Shown piece by piece: positions 14,189 to 23,034 of a stretch of 37,108 bases of DNA. This DNA comes from Lentilactobacillus sunkii DSM 19904 (GTDB lineage: Bacteria > Bacillota > Bacilli > Lactobacillales > Lactobacillaceae), in contig NZ_AZEA01000026.1 in assembly GCF_001435575.1 (NCBI RefSeq), forward strand, positions 1 to 37,108, read 5' to 3'. A program made the translations under genes and the position numbers. Each line of letters begins with the position of its first letter. Positions within the stretch are counted from its first letter, which is position 1. The notes beneath the pieces are model-generated. The model did not search any database. It saw only the letters and a list, made by a program, of their open reading frames with translations, and had not been told where the DNA came from.

Positions 14189-15937
14189 TTATGCATTATT
14201 TCTTCTTTTCATAAAGCCAGGCAAGAGAACTGCCACAATTCCGCCTAACGTTAAAATGCTGATAAGAACGGTCATCAACGGATTGCTGTAAGTGACTTTA
14301 ACAAAGTGCCTGCCCATACTGACATTCTTCAAAGTCAGGACGTGATCCTTATCCGTCTTCACTGGATACGGATGACCATCCATCATCACAGTGTAATGCT
14401 TGTCATAGATGACAAACGGCAGATTGACACTCTTAAATGGTGCTGAAGCTTCAAAGGCCATATTTGTGCCGTTCGGAATCGGCATTTTAGCAACCGGAAT
14501 GGCCAAAGTAGGCGTGTTGTTAACAATCGCCTGCTGCATGGAAAGCTGCTGAAACTTGGTATGCTTCATCAGTGGCAGGTAGTCCGCCGTGTCAATATAG
14601 CCCATCAGGTTCCTGTATTGGGCGTGATTAGTTACTCGATACCAGGCAATTCCTTGGACAAATTGAATCTGATTACTGTTGGGATACAACCGCGTCTTCA
14701 GTTCAGGCGCTTTTTTTGTGAAATTAACCCGACCAGACTGAGAGTTCAACGACAATCCTAAAACGACCAGACTGAATAAAGCCAACCCACCAATTCTCAT
14801 TTGCTTTTGGGTAACCTTCCCCAACAACTCAGAGCCGATCACACTGAATAGATAAGTGAACCCCAACTGAGGTAGGATCAAGAAGCGCCATGGGAATTGA
14901 AGTAAAACCAGGGATGTGTGTTGGAATATTGACCATGGGAACAAACTGCTGCTAAGAATGACAAAGCCGATGCCCACCCAAAAGATTTCTTTTGAAAATC
15001 TGGACAGGCTGCGATATTTCACAATTGCCATCACAAACCCCGCCAGCGCAACGAGTGTAAAGCCGTACGCAATATTGTTGGTCAACGCACCCATCGTATA
15101 CTCAAGCAGGTTAATCCCGTTTAAATCAAACGTAAACGGTTTGGTCATTTGAACGCTGGTTCCAAAATGAAATGCCGGAATCCAAAAGCTGCTGCTGAGC
15201 AGACCGGTGATGCCGACTGCTTTACTCAAATTAATCCATTTAACCCGATCGGTCTTTCGAATATCGATGATTAAAAAGATGACCAATGCCAAAAGGACAA
15301 TCAGAATATTCAACACATGGCTCAAACAAACCATCGTCATCCCAAGTGCCAACATTCGGTATTTACCAGAAGTGATCCAATGGTAATACCCAGCAAAAAT
15401 TAGCGGCAAAAAGATAATCGTGAAGCTGATCCCAATATCCACCATCAAGAAGTTGTAGGTAATATTCAATCCGGATAAGGAGTAGGCAACCGCAAATACG
15501 TATGCACCAACGGTATCCTTAGGTCGAACAGAATGATACCCGGCATAACTCACGACCAAACATAGAAAGGTCGCCACCATGTTACCAATGTAAAAACTTG
15601 TGATCGGATCCTTAACCAACAGCCGAATTCCCGCAAACAAATACAACGGTCCTTTAGGATACATACTCATAACCGCAGAACCCATCTGATTCAAGTCAAA
15701 GGTCGCCAGATACGGATTCAAGTGCCCATGAAGTAAATTGTTGTACATTTCATCAATTCGCTGTAAATGGAACTGCAGATCCTGCCCGGAAAACAGCCAG
15801 TGATACTTGAAAAGCAGCCAGACACTGACGACACTAAAAAGGGCAAATAAAATCCCCTGTAGATAATAACGCTTCATAAACTGAACTATTTTAAAACCAA
15901 TCGAATTTGGATCATTTGTCTTCGTTTCATCAACCAT
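14189..15937 (-). CDS. Polytopic GT-C-like membrane protein (6-pyruvoyl-tetrahydropterin synthase-related family)
   Basis: 582 aa with a helix at residues 25-45, about nine more up to residue 400, then a large external domain (about 400-555) and a final helix before MKRRNNA. The first external loop has GQDLQFHLQRIDEM; an acidic residue followed by FHxxRI at this place is typical of the membrane protein family named after a 6-pyruvoyl-tetrahydropterin synthase-related domain, and resembles the catalytic Asp loop of GT-C glycosyltransferases. A role in transferring a lipid-linked sugar to a wall polymer or protein is plausible but not proven. No pterin chemistry is implied. Single gene with its own terminator. 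Confidence 0.75.
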   Translation of the reverse strand: MVDETKTNDPNSIGFKIVQFMKRYYLQGILFALFSVVSVWLLFKYHWLFSGQDLQFHLQRIDEMYNNLLHGHLNPYLATFDLNQMGSAVMSMYPKGPLYLFAGIRLLVKDPITSFYIGNMVATFLCLVVSYAGYHSVRPKDTVGAYVFAVAYSLSGLNITYNFLMVDIGISFTIIFLPLIFAGYYHWITSGKYRMLALGMTMVCLSHVLNILIVLLALVIFLIIDIRKTDRVKWINLSKAVGITGLLSSSFWIPAFHFGTSVQMTKPFTFDLNGINLLEYTMGALTNNIAYGFTLVALAGFVMAIVKYRSLSRFSKEIFWVGIGFVILSSSLFPWSIFQHTSLVLLQFPWRFLILPQLGFTYLFSVIGSELLGKVTQKQMRIGGLALFSLVVLGLSLNSQSGRVNFTKKAPELKTRLYPNSNQIQFVQGIAWYRVTNHAQYRNLMGYIDTADYLPLMKHTKFQQLSMQQAIVNNTPTLAIPVAKMPIPNGTNMAFEASAPFKSVNLPFVIYDKHYTVMMDGHPYPVKTDKDHVLTLKNVSMGRHFVKVTYSNPLMTVLISILTLGGIVAVLLPGFMKRRNNA

Positions 15938-15999
15938 GTATATATGAACCCTCTCAATTTAGTGTTAGTAATTCAATTCTACCATAACCAAAATTGAGA

Positions 16000-16926
16000 T
16001 TAATTCTCCCATCGGCTTTCGTCCGGTCCAATCGGAATAATCCGGTCAAATGAAGTCACCGGATCATCGCTGATTTGGAAGAAATGCTGCTTAATCGCTT
16101 TGAAATCTGTGTCATGCTTAAATGCCGGAATCTGGTAACATTCTCTGGCATAACGCCAAAGATTTGGAAACTCATCCAATCGTTTCTTATTTAGTTTGTC
16201 TTTATAGTAGAAGACCAGATCAAAGCGAATCAGACTGACCACCAGCCAAAAGTCCGGCAGAGTGATGGTATCGCCCATCAAGAATCGTTGATCGGCCAAC
16301 CGTTGATCCAGTGCTTCCAACCGGTCGAAGTATTGCTTGGCCAACTTGTCATATTCGCTTTGGGAAGTCGCCTCGGTAATCTTACCCGGAACCGAAGTGA
16401 TATCAGTAATAATTTGAGCGCTCATGGCATCGATTTCATCTTGTCTGTCAGTTGGATAGACATCAGCAACATCTTTGGAAAAATATTGTTTCCAGTATTT
16501 CCCCAGCTCATTCATGATTGTTTGTGATGAACTGTTGACCACGCCACCAGTCTTTAAATCAATCAAGGCAGGGACAGTTGGCCGACCTGAAAAGGTGGAA
16601 TCGGTCTTTTGGTAGTTTTCTGATAAGCGGGTCGTGTGAAGAATCGGATCTTCATCGTCGTCATTCTTGCCAAAGAACCAGTTGTCATCAATGCCAGGAT
16701 GGCGTAAGGGATAAGTCGCAAATTTAGAAATCACCTTATTCAATCCGGTGTAATCGATCATGATGGCTGCCGGGGTTGCCCAAGGGCAGAATTTGGCCCA
16801 GACATAGTGATAGCGGTTGGGTTCAACTGGTAATTCACCGGTTGAGAACTTCTTTTCAAATGATGACTGATCAGTACTTCGAGGATGAAACGCACAGGCA
16901 TCCCCTGCATTAACTTTTTGACTCAT
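16000..16926 (-). CDS. Glutathionyl-hydroquinone reductase (Xi-class glutathione transferase)
   Basis: 308 aa, typical size for the ECM4/YqjG family. Domains: thioredoxin-like N-terminal part with the catalytic cysteine in FCPWAT (C47), then NWFFGK and the long insert, and an all-helical C-terminal part (QRLADQRFLMGDTITLPDFWLVVSLIRFD). Members reduce glutathionyl-hydroquinones using glutathione. After CPWA the sequence is TPA where most members have HR or TR, a change near the active site worth noting. Good AAGGAG before the ATG at 16926. Single gene; why it lies beside the peptidase is unclear. Confidence 0.88.
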   Translation of the reverse strand: MSQKVNAGDACAFHPRSTDQSSFEKKFSTGELPVEPNRYHYVWAKFCPWATPAAIMIDYTGLNKVISKFATYPLRHPGIDDNWFFGKNDDDEDPILHTTRLSENYQKTDSTFSGRPTVPALIDLKTGGVVNSSSQTIMNELGKYWKQYFSKDVADVYPTDRQDEIDAMSAQIITDITSVPGKITEATSQSEYDKLAKQYFDRLEALDQRLADQRFLMGDTITLPDFWLVVSLIRFDLVFYYKDKLNKKRLDEFPNLWRYARECYQIPAFKHDTDFKAIKQHFFQISDDPVTSFDRIIPIGPDESRWEN

Positions 16927-16995
16927 AGCGACCCACTCCTTTTACATAAGATTTTATATCCACTTTACTCGGATAAATATCGATTGCCAATAAAA

Positions 16996-17024
16996 ATGCG
17001 ACTTGCCATAACGGTAAGTCGCAT
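16996..17024. terminator. Terminator of the second S53 peptidase gene
   Basis: ATGCGACTT (16996-17004) against AAGTCGCAT (17016-17024), with CC/GG continuing the stem inward. AAAAA before it gives a T-run on the minus strand. Confidence 0.85.
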
Positions 17025-17036
17025 CTTTATTGAAAA

Positions 17037-18923
17037 TTATTGATAAGCATCATACAATTTTTCAAAGTTAACCGTTCCTAAACCAGTTGCTTGGTTGTAG
17101 ACCTTGCCTGGTTGGCCGGTATAGTACAGGTTCGAGTTGTTGGTATCACTATCAAGTACCGTAAATGGATCTTTATCTTTATCAGGATTCTGGGCCAGCT
17201 TGTAAATCTGAGCATTCCACAGGCCCATCCGAGTCCCTTTACCACTATTGATAACGGCAGTTGCACCGTTAAATTGAGGAGCAACGGCGGAAGTTCCACC
17301 GACATTCTGCCAGCCGGTTGCCTTGGTGTAAATCTGGTATCCGGTATTTGGATCAGCGTTGGCCGATACGTCAGGATAATTACGACCATACTGAGTTCCA
17401 CTCAGCAGAGGTGGGTTAATTCGCGGCTGCAGGAGATTTGAGAGATACTCCCGGGCATTGAAGGTATTTACCCCTGGAACGTCTTGTTGATACTGTGGCG
17501 TGTCATAGAGGGTACTGATACCACCACCGCCGGCATTATACAGAGACATAAAGTCGGTTAAGCTGGTCTGGAATGCCTTTCGGTTCTGGCCGTATGCTTT
17601 GTACATATAGTCAGCACCCCAAGCCCGTTCCTTATCAACTGAAACCTTGATGCCATTATCCAGTTTCTTACTGAATGGCAGGGTGGTTCCACCAGTTGCG
17701 GTTACCCAAGGGTTGTCAGATGGAAAATCAGCATAGGTACTGTAGTTCGGAATGGAGAATGGTCCTAATTTAGCACCAATTCCTTGACTATAAGCACCGG
17801 AATCACCGGATGCCACAAACGTTGAAATTCCTTGTAAGGCACCTTGAGCCATCAACATGGTCATGGCTTGTCCATAAACGGGTGTCAACAACTTGCTCTT
17901 ATAGTAGTAATGAGTCAGATATTCATTCAATCCCCAACTCAAAGATAATGAGCTGGCTTTGTTTTCATCAAAGGCGGTCGCAAATGTGTTGGCCATTCCA
18001 ACATCACTGAAGTTGGATTGGTAAACCCGCACATCAGCTTGAGGCGCAATCGCACCGGACTGCTCAACATCAAGCATCGTTTCAAGCTGGTTACTTGCAG
18101 TGTTGGTTGTTTGAACGGCTGGCGCTTTAACTTTCTTAACACTCAGTCGGTTCGGTTTGGTGTCAATCCCTTCGCCCTTCCAGAAGGTTTCGGCATCTTT
18201 CTTGCTGAAGCCGGCAAAGGTAATGATACCAACTGTTTGGCCTTGACCTTTATAACCTTTGTCATACAACGGCTGAAGGTTGTATTGCTTAACAAATTTG
18301 TTTGGAGATGACTTGGTCAATGGCTTGGATGTCTTGGTCTTGTTTGTTGTAATCCCGGTACCACCTGCACTGATTGTGGTAATCCCAAGAATTGTCATGA
18401 CATGATCAGCCAAATTATCCGGCATGACCGGCTTCTTACTTGAAAATTGCACCGGATTCGAATGGTACTTTGCAGTCTGCAGGTTAGTAGCGAAGGCCTT
18501 GTTGATATTCTTGACCTTACCATCAACTCGAATAATCAATCCGTTGCTGAATGCGTGTGACTTTAAATTGTACTTCTTGAAAAATGGCTTGAATTCACCA
18601 ACAACACTGGCTGGTTGACCAAATTCCCCTCTGAACTGAGTCGGTGTATAGAAGTTCTTAAAGTCACTGTTGCCGGGTGTATTCACTGCATAAACCCGAT
18701 TAGTCAATTGATCTTCATTCTGTGGCTTTAAAACAATATCCAATGAAACAGTCTTGTTAGGTGAAAGTTTCTTCTTCGCCAACAACTGCTTCAAAATCTT
18801 GTTAATTCCATATGGATCTTTACCAGCCGGCTTCTTTTGAGTTGAAGCTTGGGCAGCTGGTGATACTGCTAATAAAACGGCTAAGCTGGCGATCCCAACC
18901 ATCAGCTTTCTAGCTTTTATCAT
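17037..18923 (-). CDS. Secreted S53 (sedolisin/kumamolisin) serine-carboxyl peptidase, copy 2
   Basis: 628 aa. Signal peptide: MIKARKLMVGIASLAVLLAV, cleavage likely after AQA near residue 26. Pro-kumamolisin domain residues about 40-195 (LDIVLKPQNEDQ, VNTPGNSDFKNFYTP). Catalytic residues: E281 and D285 (LETMLD), D374 (SGDSGA) and nucleophile S545 (GGTSAVAPQFNG); the end ATGLGTVNFEKL matches copy 1. The two copies share domain order and many motifs but differ clearly, so the duplication is old. GAGG precedes the ATG at 18923. The gene stands between its terminator (16996) and a promoter at 19103-19075, just downstream of oppA on the same strand, which supports a role in feeding the peptide importer. 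No wall anchor seen. Confidence 0.92.
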   Translation of the reverse strand: MIKARKLMVGIASLAVLLAVSPAAQASTQKKPAGKDPYGINKILKQLLAKKKLSPNKTVSLDIVLKPQNEDQLTNRVYAVNTPGNSDFKNFYTPTQFRGEFGQPASVVGEFKPFFKKYNLKSHAFSNGLIIRVDGKVKNINKAFATNLQTAKYHSNPVQFSSKKPVMPDNLADHVMTILGITTISAGGTGITTNKTKTSKPLTKSSPNKFVKQYNLQPLYDKGYKGQGQTVGIITFAGFSKKDAETFWKGEGIDTKPNRLSVKKVKAPAVQTTNTASNQLETMLDVEQSGAIAPQADVRVYQSNFSDVGMANTFATAFDENKASSLSLSWGLNEYLTHYYYKSKLLTPVYGQAMTMLMAQGALQGISTFVASGDSGAYSQGIGAKLGPFSIPNYSTYADFPSDNPWVTATGGTTLPFSKKLDNGIKVSVDKERAWGADYMYKAYGQNRKAFQTSLTDFMSLYNAGGGGISTLYDTPQYQQDVPGVNTFNAREYLSNLLQPRINPPLLSGTQYGRNYPDVSANADPNTGYQIYTKATGWQNVGGTSAVAPQFNGATAVINSGKGTRMGLWNAQIYKLAQNPDKDKDPFTVLDSDTNNSNLYYTGQPGKVYNQATGLGTVNFEKLYDAYQ

Positions 18924-18973
18924 TTTCTCAACCTCTTCCTATATCCTCAATGTGACGTGTAGTTGAGCTGCAC

Positions 18974-19033
18974 TCATCCCCAATGGTTTCCAAAACGGCA
19001 CCATTTCTGTATATGTAAATAATGGTCATTCAT
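18974..19033 (-). CDS. Candidate leader peptide of 19 aa before S53 copy 2
   Basis: ATG (19033-19031) preceded by GGGGAG (19043-19038) opens the frame MNDHYLHIQKWCRFGNHWG, ending at TGA 18976-18974, 50 bases before the peptidase ATG and inside its predicted leader. It holds three His, two Trp and one Cys in 19 residues. AATGGT (18982-18987) and ACCATT (19000-19005) inside it can pair. It could be a translated regulatory leader, or chance. Confidence 0.3.
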   Translation of the reverse strand: MNDHYLHIQKWCRFGNHWG

Positions 19034-19074
19034 AAGGCTCCCCATACGATTACCTGCCTTTTCGAACTAGTGTG

Positions 19075-19103
19075 AGAGTACACTTAATCATATTATATGT
19101 CAA
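19075..19103 (-). promoter_or_regulatory. Promoter of S53 copy 2
   Basis: Minus-strand consensus TTGACA (19103-19098), 17-base spacer, TACTCT (19080-19075). Transcription would start near 19068 and give a leader of about 145 nt that includes the candidate leader peptide. Confidence 0.55.
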
Positions 19104-19141
19104 GAATGTTACAAAATGAATTCAGCTTTCAAAAGCAACCC

Positions 19142-19180
19142 AAAAAGCCCTGAAAGTGAACTGACACTTTCAAGGCTTTT
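19142..19180. terminator. Terminator of the opp operon
   Basis: AAAAGCC-CT-GAAAGTG against CACTTTC-AA-GGCTTTT around AACTGA. It follows oppA on the minus strand; it is symmetrical enough to work on both strands. Confidence 0.85.
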
Positions 19181-19215
19181 ATTGATTCTAAATACTGTTT
19201 AATTGTTGTTAATCA

Positions 19216-21012
19216 TTATTTAGGATTTGCTGCAGTTAAGGACAAACTGCTCCAGAATTCATTGTTTTCTGCGGCAACATTATAACCCTTAACCCGCTTG
19301 TTAACTGGACTCCATGAATAACTAAACTCTTCAGGAGCATATGCGGCTTGACTATTCATATATTCTTGCCACTTCTTGTATTGTTGAACACGGTACTTGG
19401 CATTCCAAGCTTTATTGCTGTTCAAGCTGTTAAGAAGTTCGGTATTCTTCTTGGTTGCAAAGTGACCCATGTTGTAAGGTGCATCAACACCGTAAATCTG
19501 AGTTGGTGTTGGTTCAGATGAAGTTGACCAAGCACCCAGGAAGACATCCATCTTGTTTTGCTTTGGCTTCTGCAATGTTGTGTAGAAGCTGTTCATTTCC
19601 ATTGGCTTGCCACCAGTCATTTGAACGTTCAGACCAGCTTTGTGCCATTGTTGCAGGTAGTATTGATAAGTAGCTTCAGTAGCTGATGAACTGCTCATAG
19701 CACCAAGGTGAATAACCAGCTTCTTGCCGTTTGGATCAGTCCGCCATTTACCTTGCTTCTTGTATCCGGCTTTATCAAGCAATGACTTCGCTTTCTTCAT
19801 ATTATACTTAAAGCCAGGAGTCTTTGAATCATAAACATCCTTAAAGACAGGTGGGATCAAGGTGTTGGCACGCCAACTCAATCCATTACCAAATTTCTTG
19901 GCAACAGCATCGATATCAACAGCATACATCATAGCACGACGTAAGTTCTTGTTGGCCATCTTGGCATTCTTATCCATCACGTTCAGACCAGTCTTAGGAT
20001 CCATGTGACCAACGTTAAAGCCGAAGTATGAGTATGAAAGTGCTGGGGTACCAGCGGTTCCATAATCCTTCAACTTCTTGATCTTTGGATATTGACTGGA
20101 GCCAATTCCGCCCAATACAAAGTCATATTTCTTGGAATTCATAGCGGCAACAATGTTATTCATTGAAACAACTTGAATTGTAATATGCTTGATTTGAGCT
20201 TTCTTACCCCAGTAATACTTGTTTGGGGACCAAGTGGTGGATTCACCTTGGACTTCCTTATCAAGCTTGTAAGGACCGGTAAAGATTGGATTCTTACGAA
20301 CTTGTTTAGATGATGCAAGCTTTGAAATTGGGGTGCCCTTATAGTATTCGTAAGGTTCAACACCACCCCAAATAAATGAGTTGCCTGCAAATTTCATTGA
20401 AGGTGACATCTTGGTTAAATGAATGACAACCGTACGTCCCTTTTGACCATCCGGGTATGTAAATCCTGAAATTGTTTTTGCTTTTCCAGCATGATAGGCT
20501 GCCATGCCTTTAATTGCAGCATAGTCAGATGAATATTGTTGTGAAGTTGTATCTTTGTTACCAATGATTTCGTATGGATATTCAATATCTTTGGCGGTAA
20601 CTTTAGCGCCATTTGACCAACGAGCATTCTTACGTAAAGTGATTGTGACCGTCTTGGCTTTTCGGTTCAAACGTTGATTTGCCAAACCACCATCGATAAT
20701 CTTCCAGTTCTTGGTAACATTAAACAATGAGTCGGATCCGCCTGGTGCACCTGGTGAGAAGACATCTGAATCTTCAGCGTTTGAAGCCAAAGTTCCAGAA
20801 GCAATTCCTGTAAATGGTGCATCGTTAACTTCAGCAATCTTTAAGGTACTGTTATTGCCGGCAGTAGTTGCTTTACCTGGTCCACTATATTTAGACGACA
20901 TGGTAATATGTTTGCCGGCTCCTGATTCGTTACTGCTCTTATTAGAACATGCGGCCAATGCCAATACAGACATTGTCGCAATTCCAACTGTGAGCCACTT
21001 TTTCTTGCTCAT
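19216..21012 (-). CDS. oppA: Oligopeptide ABC transporter substrate-binding lipoprotein
   Basis: 598 aa from ATG 21012, set by GGAGGG (21024-21019). Lipoprotein signal with lipobox LAAC and lipidated C22, then a Ser/Asn-rich linker. The rest is the SBP_bac_5 fold of OppA/DppA proteins (LRKNARWSNGAKVTAKDIEYPYE; NKNLRRAMMYAVDIDAVAKKFG; FNVGHMD). It captures peptides outside the membrane for OppBC. It is last in the operon, 97 bases after oppC, where an inverted repeat may allow separate or higher expression. Homologues in some Gram-positives bind pheromones, so a signalling role cannot be excluded. Confidence 0.93.
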   Translation of the reverse strand: MSKKKWLTVGIATMSVLALAACSNKSSNESGAGKHITMSSKYSGPGKATTAGNNSTLKIAEVNDAPFTGIASGTLASNAEDSDVFSPGAPGGSDSLFNVTKNWKIIDGGLANQRLNRKAKTVTITLRKNARWSNGAKVTAKDIEYPYEIIGNKDTTSQQYSSDYAAIKGMAAYHAGKAKTISGFTYPDGQKGRTVVIHLTKMSPSMKFAGNSFIWGGVEPYEYYKGTPISKLASSKQVRKNPIFTGPYKLDKEVQGESTTWSPNKYYWGKKAQIKHITIQVVSMNNIVAAMNSKKYDFVLGGIGSSQYPKIKKLKDYGTAGTPALSYSYFGFNVGHMDPKTGLNVMDKNAKMANKNLRRAMMYAVDIDAVAKKFGNGLSWRANTLIPPVFKDVYDSKTPGFKYNMKKAKSLLDKAGYKKQGKWRTDPNGKKLVIHLGAMSSSSATEATYQYYLQQWHKAGLNVQMTGGKPMEMNSFYTTLQKPKQNKMDVFLGAWSTSSEPTPTQIYGVDAPYNMGHFATKKNTELLNSLNSNKAWNAKYRVQQYKKWQEYMNSQAAYAPEEFSYSWSPVNKRVKGYNVAAENNEFWSSLSLTAANPK

Positions 21013-21058
21013 AAACATCCCTCCAATTTTTTGATTCACCAACTAATAGATACTCACC

Positions 21059-21097
21059 TTAACATTCAAAAAAATGCACCATCTCCTTTAATGTTAA
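21059..21097 (-). promoter_or_regulatory. Inverted repeat in the oppC-oppA gap
   Basis: TTAACATT (21059-21066) and AATGTTAA (21090-21097) form an 8-bp stem; on the minus strand the loop contains AAAGGAGATGG and a T-run. It could be a partial attenuator or an mRNA processing/stability element giving more oppA than oppC. Confidence 0.4.
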
Positions 21098-21109
21098 AAC
21101 CGAATTACC

Positions 21110-22063
21110 CTAATCCTGCTGTTTACCACGACGCTGAGCAGCATTCGTTGCCCGACGCATAACCTGACCAATGTAACTAATTGAAAGACAGAGGACAATA
21201 ATTTCCAATGCAGCTGGGAACCAGGTCCACCAGTAACCGGTAATGTTTTCCGGATCATTAGCGTTGGCAATTAAAGTACCAAGTGATGGCGTCCCCATTG
21301 GAAGGCCAAAGCCCAAGAATGAAAGTCCGGTTTCAACACCAATATTTTCAGCAAATGACAATGTGGTATCAACAATAATTAATGATGAGATGTTGGGCAT
21401 GATTTCTCGGAAGATAATCTTCAGATTACCGGTTCCGGAAGTCTTGGATGCCGCAACATAATCTTTTTGTGATTCGGCCAATGTCCGCGATCGAATCAGC
21501 CTTGAAGTTCCCATCCAGTAGAAGATTGAAAGAATCAAAGTCAACGTAATGGCGTTGTAATGAGGAATGATGGTGACGATAACAATGATCGTCATTAACA
21601 TGGGGATAATCATCATAAAGTCATACACACGCTGCATCGCCAAGTCGACCATCCCGCCGTAATAACCGGAAATGAGGCCCCAGCAGATACCAAATGTTGA
21701 TGAGATGATCGTCAATCCAATCGCAATGCTAATTGAATTTCGTGAACCAACAATGAGCTCTTTGGCAATCGAACGACCGCCTGAATCAGCTCCCAGCCAA
21801 TATTCAGGGGTAAATGGCTTTGCGTAATACCCCATCAAATTGGTTTCCATCATCTTCGGTGTGTTAATAAACATCGATGCAACAATCACAAACAGAATGA
21901 AGAAAATCAGAATAAACAATGAAGCCATTGCCGGCTTGTCAGCCTTGAACTCACCCCACATAATCTTGGCACGGGATGGTGTGGCCTCGGCGGCAGCTTC
22001 TTTTGATAACTTTTCAAGGTCTGCGGCAGAAATTGATGTGACGTCTTCAATATCTCTTTTCAT
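21110..22063 (-). CDS. oppC: Oligopeptide ABC transporter permease
   Basis: 317 aa. Cytosolic N-terminus of about 45 residues, one helix, an external loop with EYWLGADSGGRSIAKELIVGSRNS (the conserved start of the BPD_transp domain), then five helices. The EAA-type coupling loop is YVAASKTSGTGNLKIIFREIMPN. It forms the channel with OppB. Start ATG 22063 is 11 bases after the oppB stop, with GGGGG 7 bases ahead. Confidence 0.93.
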   Translation of the reverse strand: MKRDIEDVTSISAADLEKLSKEAAAEATPSRAKIMWGEFKADKPAMASLFILIFFILFVIVASMFINTPKMMETNLMGYYAKPFTPEYWLGADSGGRSIAKELIVGSRNSISIAIGLTIISSTFGICWGLISGYYGGMVDLAMQRVYDFMMIIPMLMTIIVIVTIIPHYNAITLTLILSIFYWMGTSRLIRSRTLAESQKDYVAASKTSGTGNLKIIFREIMPNISSLIIVDTTLSFAENIGVETGLSFLGFGLPMGTPSLGTLIANANDPENITGYWWTWFPAALEIIVLCLSISYIGQVMRRATNAAQRRGKQQD

Positions 22064-22074
22064 TTCTGCACCCC

Positions 22075-23034
22075 CTACTCTATCCGAACACGTGGGTCAA
22101 CAATGCTCAATACAATATCAGAAAGCAAAGTTCCCATTAAGTTCAAGAATCCATACAACAGAACAAGGGCGGTAATAACCGTGTAATCACGGAAGTTGAT
22201 GGCGTTCAAGAACAGCAATCCCATACCTGGATATGAGAAGACCATTTCAGTAAAGATTGAACCACCAAGCAATCCGGTAATTGAATATCCGGCAAACGCA
22301 GCGATCGGCAACAGCGAGTTCCGGAAGATATGGTGACGATAAATATCCTTCATCGGGACACCCTTGGAACGGGCAGTCCGAACATAGTCGGAATGTTTGG
22401 CGTCAATGACTTCTGAACGTAAATACTGAACGATGTTCACAGTTCCAAATAACGCACCCAACAGTCCAGGAAGAATAATGTGTCCAAGTCGGGACATGGT
22501 CGTCGCTCCGAAACCGGTTGCGGTCGCTGAAATCGATCCGCTGGTTGGGAACCAGTTTAAAGCATACCCAAAAATCCAAATACCAAGAACCAAAACAACG
22601 AAGAAAGGAATCGACATTGTTACATATGTATATACACGTACCAATGTGTCTTGGAGTTTACCTTCATGATGGGCTGCGTAGAGACCTAATGGAAGTCCAA
22701 TGGCGTATGTGAGCACCATCGTAAACAAGGCCAGCCACAAAGTGTTGGCACCACGTTGTTGAATCAAGTCAACAACCGGTTCCTGATACTCGTAACTCAT
22801 CCCAAGGTCGCCGTGGAACAAATGGACAACCCAGTTCCAGTATTGCTGGTACCAGGGATCATACAATCCGTGGATTTCCATCAAATGATGAATTTGAGCA
22901 GGATCAGCTTTGGGGTTGATTGAACCGGTAAACGGATCTCCGGGCATTGCCTTGGCGAGCAGGAAGACCAGAATGCTTAAGATGACAAGTTCGGGAATCA
23001 TAATCAGAACCCGTCGTAAAATTGTTTTCCACAT
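22075..23034 (-). CDS. oppB: Oligopeptide ABC transporter permease
   Basis: 319 aa, six helices. N-terminal TM with PGDPFTGS, coupling loop DYVRTARSKGVPMKDIYRHHIFRN, and the typical end LLSDIVLSIVDPRVRI. The start ATG overlaps the oppF stop as TGATG (shared base 23034), so translation of the two is coupled. Confidence 0.93.
   Translation of the reverse strand: MWKTILRRVLIMIPELVILSILVFLLAKAMPGDPFTGSINPKADPAQIHHLMEIHGLYDPWYQQYWNWVVHLFHGDLGMSYEYQEPVVDLIQQRGANTLWLALFTMVLTYAIGLPLGLYAAHHEGKLQDTLVRVYTYVTMSIPFFVVLVLGIWIFGYALNWFPTSGSISATATGFGATTMSRLGHIILPGLLGALFGTVNIVQYLRSEVIDAKHSDYVRTARSKGVPMKDIYRHHIFRNSLLPIAAFAGYSITGLLGGSIFTEMVFSYPGMGLLFLNAINFRDYTVITALVLLYGFLNLMGTLLSDIVLSIVDPRVRIE

Noticed and set aside
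17091-17441. 116-codon plus-strand frame opposite S53 copy 2
   Set aside because: Antisense shadow of a strongly conserved catalytic domain, without a ribosome binding site.
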